From an uncultured Clostridia bacterium (lineage in GTDB: Bacteria; Bacillota; Clostridia; Oscillospirales; Oscillospiraceae), in contig CAMEIU010000093.1 of NCBI GenBank assembly GCA_945918815.1, positions 1-8,505 of the forward strand: 8,505 nucleotides of DNA. The letters run 5' to 3'. A model generated the notes under the pieces. That model was not told the DNA's origin. It worked only from the letters and a program-made list of their open reading frames with translations, and made no database searches. How positions within the stretch are numbered: position 1 is the first letter of the stretch; each line of letters opens with the position of its first letter. This document shows positions 6,883 through 8,505 of this stretch, one piece after another. A program made the translations under genes and the position numbers.

Positions 6883-6906
6883 AATCATGGATATATGTGG
6901 TAAACT
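6878..6906 (+). promoter_or_regulatory. Probable sigma-A promoter of spo0A
   Basis: TTGAAA (6878-6883, 5 of 6 to the -35 consensus) is separated by 17 bases from TAAACT (6901-6906, 4 of 6 to the -10), which is preceded by TGG as in an extended -10. The start would be near 6913, giving a leader of about 74 bases. The promoter overlaps one 0A-like box and lies downstream of the others. Confidence 0.6.
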
Positions 6907-6927
6907 TGAGATATCGCGGCGATGCAA

Positions 6928-6942
6928 TAAGACAGTGTCTTA
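6928..6942 (+). promoter_or_regulatory. Small perfect inverted repeat in the spo0A leader
   Basis: TAAGAC-AGT-GTCTTA is a 6-bp perfect stem with a 3-base loop, about 27 bases before the ribosome binding site and within the predicted untranslated leader. It could be an operator (it lies about 15-30 bases after the predicted start) or a weak RNA hairpin; no T-run follows, so it is not a terminator. Confidence 0.45.
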
Positions 6943-6968
6943 CGGAGGGACCCTACGGAAAATTTGAT

Positions 6969-6976
6969 AGGAGAGG
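6969..6976 (+). promoter_or_regulatory. Ribosome binding site setting the spo0A start
   Basis: AGGAGAGG ends 10 bases before the ATG at 6987. An in-frame GTG at 6897 would add 30 residues, but it overlaps the predicted -10 region, has no ribosome binding site, and would add sequence not found in Spo0A. Confidence 0.75.
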
Positions 6977-6986
6977 TCAACATACT

Positions 6987-7772
6987 ATGGAAAAACGGAG
7001 GAGAATCTTGATCGCCGATGGCAGTGAAATATTCTGCCAGGAGCTGAAACAGACCTTGGAACAGCTTCCTAGCTGGGAGGTCGTCGGACTTGCGGGAGAT
7101 GGTCAGCAGGCGGTGGAGCTGCTGCAACAGCAGAAGCCGCACGTGCTGATTCCCGATCTGATGCTGTCCCAGGTGGACGGCATCGCAGTCCTGCGGGAGG
7201 CGGCCAAACTGGAAAAGCCGCCGGTGAGTCTTGTGCTGACGGGCTTCATGACGGAGTATGTGGCAGGCACAGCGGCTGGGCTGGGCGTGCGCTACTTCAT
7301 GGCAAAGCCCTGTAAGGCGGAGGCCGTGGCGGCGCGGCTCAACGAAATTCTGCATGCAGAAGAGGAAGGCGGACAGCATCCGGCTCGGCGGCCGGAGATC
7401 AACCTGGACGCCATGGTCACGTCGGTGATCCATGAAATCGGCGTGCCGGCCCATATCAAGGGCTACCAATATCTCAGAGAAGCCATCAAAATCGCGGTGG
7501 GCGACATGGAGGTCATCAACGCCATCACCAAGGTGTTGTATCCCCAGGTTGCCAAGACCTTTTCCACCACGCCGTCCCGGGTGGAGCGGGCCATCCGTCA
7601 CGCCATCGAAGTGGCGTGGGACCGGGGTGATTTGGAAACCTTGCAGCGGTTCTTTGGCTACACGGTCTCCAATTCCAAGGGAAAGCCAACCAATTCGGAA
7701 TTTATCGCCCTGATCGCAGACCGCCTGCAGCTTCAGATCCGGGAAATGGAAGCTTCCACCGTAACGGTATAA
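6987..7772 (+). CDS. spo0A: Spo0A, sporulation response regulator
   Basis: Master transcription factor that commits cells to endospore formation and binds 0A boxes when phosphorylated. The 261-aa protein is close to the usual 260-275. Residues 1-122 are a receiver domain with phospho-acceptor D57, T85 and K107 (AKPC). Residues about 139-250 are the Spo0A effector domain, very strongly conserved: HEIGVPAHIKGYQYLREAI from 149, ITKVLYP at 180-186, the recognition-helix stretch SRVERAIRHAIEVAW (197-211), and GKPTNSEFIA at 232-241. The receiver is unusual. The acidic pair is D11-G12 instead of D-D, D57 is followed by LMLS rather than the usual xxMP, and a Pro precedes D57. Whether it is still a normal phosphorelay target is open. 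It has its own promoter with 0A boxes, follows sbcC rather than the spoIVB found next to it in many spore formers, and converges on mogA. Confidence 0.96.
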   Translation: MEKRRRILIADGSEIFCQELKQTLEQLPSWEVVGLAGDGQQAVELLQQQKPHVLIPDLMLSQVDGIAVLREAAKLEKPPVSLVLTGFMTEYVAGTAAGLGVRYFMAKPCKAEAVAARLNEILHAEEEGGQHPARRPEINLDAMVTSVIHEIGVPAHIKGYQYLREAIKIAVGDMEVINAITKVLYPQVAKTFSTTPSRVERAIRHAIEVAWDRGDLETLQRFFGYTVSNSKGKPTNSEFIALIADRLQLQIREMEASTVTV

Positions 7773-7773
7773 A

Positions 7774-7838
7774 AACAGAAAAAGCGCATGCCGCCGCAAT
7801 GCCAGGATACTGGCTGCAACGACATGCGCTTTTCTGTT
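7774..7838. terminator. Bidirectional terminator between spo0A and mogA
   Basis: The outer stem pairs 7774-7790 (AACAG, A-run, GCGCATG) with 7823-7838 (CATGCGC, T-run, CTGTT), with one bulged A. The loop holds a second perfect hairpin, GCCAG-GATA-CTGGC (7801-7814). The stem is A-rich on one side and T-rich on the other, as in terminators that serve both directions. On the minus strand, T-runs follow for mogA; on the plus strand, TTTT and TTT follow for spo0A. It starts 1 base after the spo0A stop and abuts the mogA stop. Confidence 0.88.
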
Positions 7839-8336
7839 TCAGTCCTTCAGCTCCGCGCAGTTCATGGGCTTGCCGCGGAGCATGGTCAGGCCGTGGTCCA
7901 AGGCGGTGAGGACTGCGTCCAGGTTTTCCAACGCGCCCTTGGGGCTGCCGGGCAGATTTAAAATCAGGCTCCGGCCCCGAAGACCGGCGGCGCTTCTCGA
8001 CAGCATGGCCCGGTTGGTGATGGCCATGGAGGCGGCCCGCATGGCCTCGGGAATCCCAGGGACCAGCCGGTCGCAGACGGCCAGGGTGGCCTCCGGCGTC
8101 ACGTCCCGGGGGGCAAAGCCGGTGCCCCCGGTGGTGACGATCAGAGCAATGTCCAACTGGTCGGCGGCGTGCTTCAAAGTCTCTTCGATCAGGGGCTGCT
8201 CATCAGGCACGATCTCCCGATGAGTCACGGTATACCCGGCCTTTTCCAGCGCCTCCGCCACGGCGGGGCCACCCAAATCCGGACGTTCTCCATGAAAGCT
8301 TCGGTCGCTGACGGTGATGACGGCGGCAGTAAACAT
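7839..8336 (-). CDS. mogA: MogA/MoaB-family molybdopterin adenylyltransferase
   Basis: Molybdenum cofactor biosynthesis protein; MogA adenylylates molybdopterin before molybdate insertion, in the cytoplasm. The 165-aa protein is one MoCF-binding domain: TVSDR at 8-12, the hallmark TTGGTGFAPRDVTPEAT at 68-84 (with D78 and D82 region acidic residues), and NLPGSPKG at 127-134. The start is ATG at 8336, 7 bases after AAAGGAG; an ATG eight codons earlier (8360) lies upstream of that site and would add MKPERSHF, which is not typical. No other cofactor or molybdoenzyme genes are in the window. MoaB is a close homologue, so the symbol is chosen on motif similarity; in Firmicutes either name is used. 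Confidence 0.9.
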   Translation of the reverse strand: MFTAAVITVSDRSFHGERPDLGGPAVAEALEKAGYTVTHREIVPDEQPLIEETLKHAADQLDIALIVTTGGTGFAPRDVTPEATLAVCDRLVPGIPEAMRAASMAITNRAMLSRSAAGLRGRSLILNLPGSPKGALENLDAVLTALDHGLTMLRGKPMNCAELKD

Positions 8337-8343
8337 AAAATGG

Positions 8344-8350
8344 CTCCTTT
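8344..8350 (-). promoter_or_regulatory. Ribosome binding site setting the mogA start
   Basis: AAAGGAG on the minus strand lies 7 bases before the ATG at 8336 and inside the longer alternative frame, so the shorter protein is preferred. Confidence 0.85.
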
Positions 8351-8372
8351 CAGGTTTCATCGATCAATCGGA

Positions 8373-8505
8373 AAATTGGGATTTATAGAGCTAATTGAAA
8401 ATTGACAATGGACAATTGACAATGAAGGTATTTTCCTTTGGAAAATGATTGAAATCAGCCCGTTTCCGAAGAATTCGTAGGGGCGACCCTTGCGGTCGCC
8501 CGATA
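8373..8505. mobile_element. Second copy of the palindromic element, cut by the window edge
   Basis: The copy begins with AAATTGGGATTT (one change from the terminus at 2587) and TATAGAG. It continues with four heptamers (8393-8420; the third is AATGGAC) and a small hairpin ATTTTCC-TTT-GGAAAAT (8430-8446). The phrase GATTGAAAT, shared with the right arm of the first copy, comes next, followed by the GC hairpin CGTAGGGGCGACC ... GGTCGCCCG (8476-8502). This is one arm of the element; the second arm, if present, lies beyond 8505. It stands upstream of mogA, just as the first copy stands upstream of sbcD. Confidence 0.8.
8382..8408 (-). promoter_or_regulatory. Possible mogA promoter formed by the repeat terminus
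   Basis: On the minus strand TATAAA (8387-8382, 5 of 6 to the -10) is preceded by TTGTCA (8408-8403, 5 of 6 to the -35), with a short 15-base spacer. It would give a leader of about 40 bases carrying the ribosome binding site. Both hexamers belong to the repeat element. The spacer is below the optimum of 17, so this is tentative. Confidence 0.35.

Noticed and set aside
6885..7799. 304-codon minus-strand frame opposite spo0A
   Set aside because: Antisense to a strongly conserved gene, crossing its promoter and terminator; no motif seen.

Overview
The window reads as a chromosomal segment from a high-GC, endospore-forming Firmicute, most likely a gut Clostridia of the Oscillospiraceae type (Oscillibacter/Flavonifractor-like). 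The reasons are a clear Spo0A gene, strong AGGAGG-type ribosome binding sites, GC-rich codon use, and an AT-rich intergenic repeat carrying GTAGGGGCG hairpins of a kind I associate with such genomes. The last point is from memory, not a search.

Left part, minus strand (108-2504): a compact three-gene operon reads leftward from a TATAAT promoter near 2531. It encodes a ten-helix DMT/YdcZ-type membrane transporter, a HAD-IA phosphatase whose start overlaps the transporter stop by 4 bp, and a TrmH/SpoU-family RNA 2'-O-methyltransferase whose ribosome binding site overlaps the HAD stop. A GC hairpin at the extreme left edge may be its terminator.

Middle (2505-2903): a divergent intergenic region of about 400 bp, almost filled by a 291-bp palindromic MITE-like element with perfect 12-bp terminal inverted repeats, a heptamer tandem array, a 28-bp-arm central hairpin and two small satellite hairpins. 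A second, incomplete copy enters at the right edge (8373-8505). Comparing the arms shows hairpins whose sequences change but whose pairing is kept.

Plus strand (2904-6787): sbcD and sbcC, overlapping by ATGA, encode the Mre11/Rad50-like nuclease-ATPase pair that processes DNA hairpins and blocked ends. The next gene is spo0A (6987-7772), the master regulator of sporulation. It has its own promoter region with one perfect and several near-perfect 0A boxes, consistent with autoregulation. Its DNA-binding domain is highly conserved, but its receiver domain has lost one acidic-pocket residue and other usual positions.

Right part: mogA (molybdopterin adenylyltransferase) lies on the minus strand, converging on spo0A across a shared bidirectional terminator. 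Its upstream region is the end of the second repeat copy, which may supply its -10 box.

The trmH-type, HAD, transporter, sbcDC, spo0A and mogA genes are ordinary. The novelty lies in the repeat family with covarying hairpins, the 0A-box cluster, and the unusual Spo0A receiver and neighbourhood.
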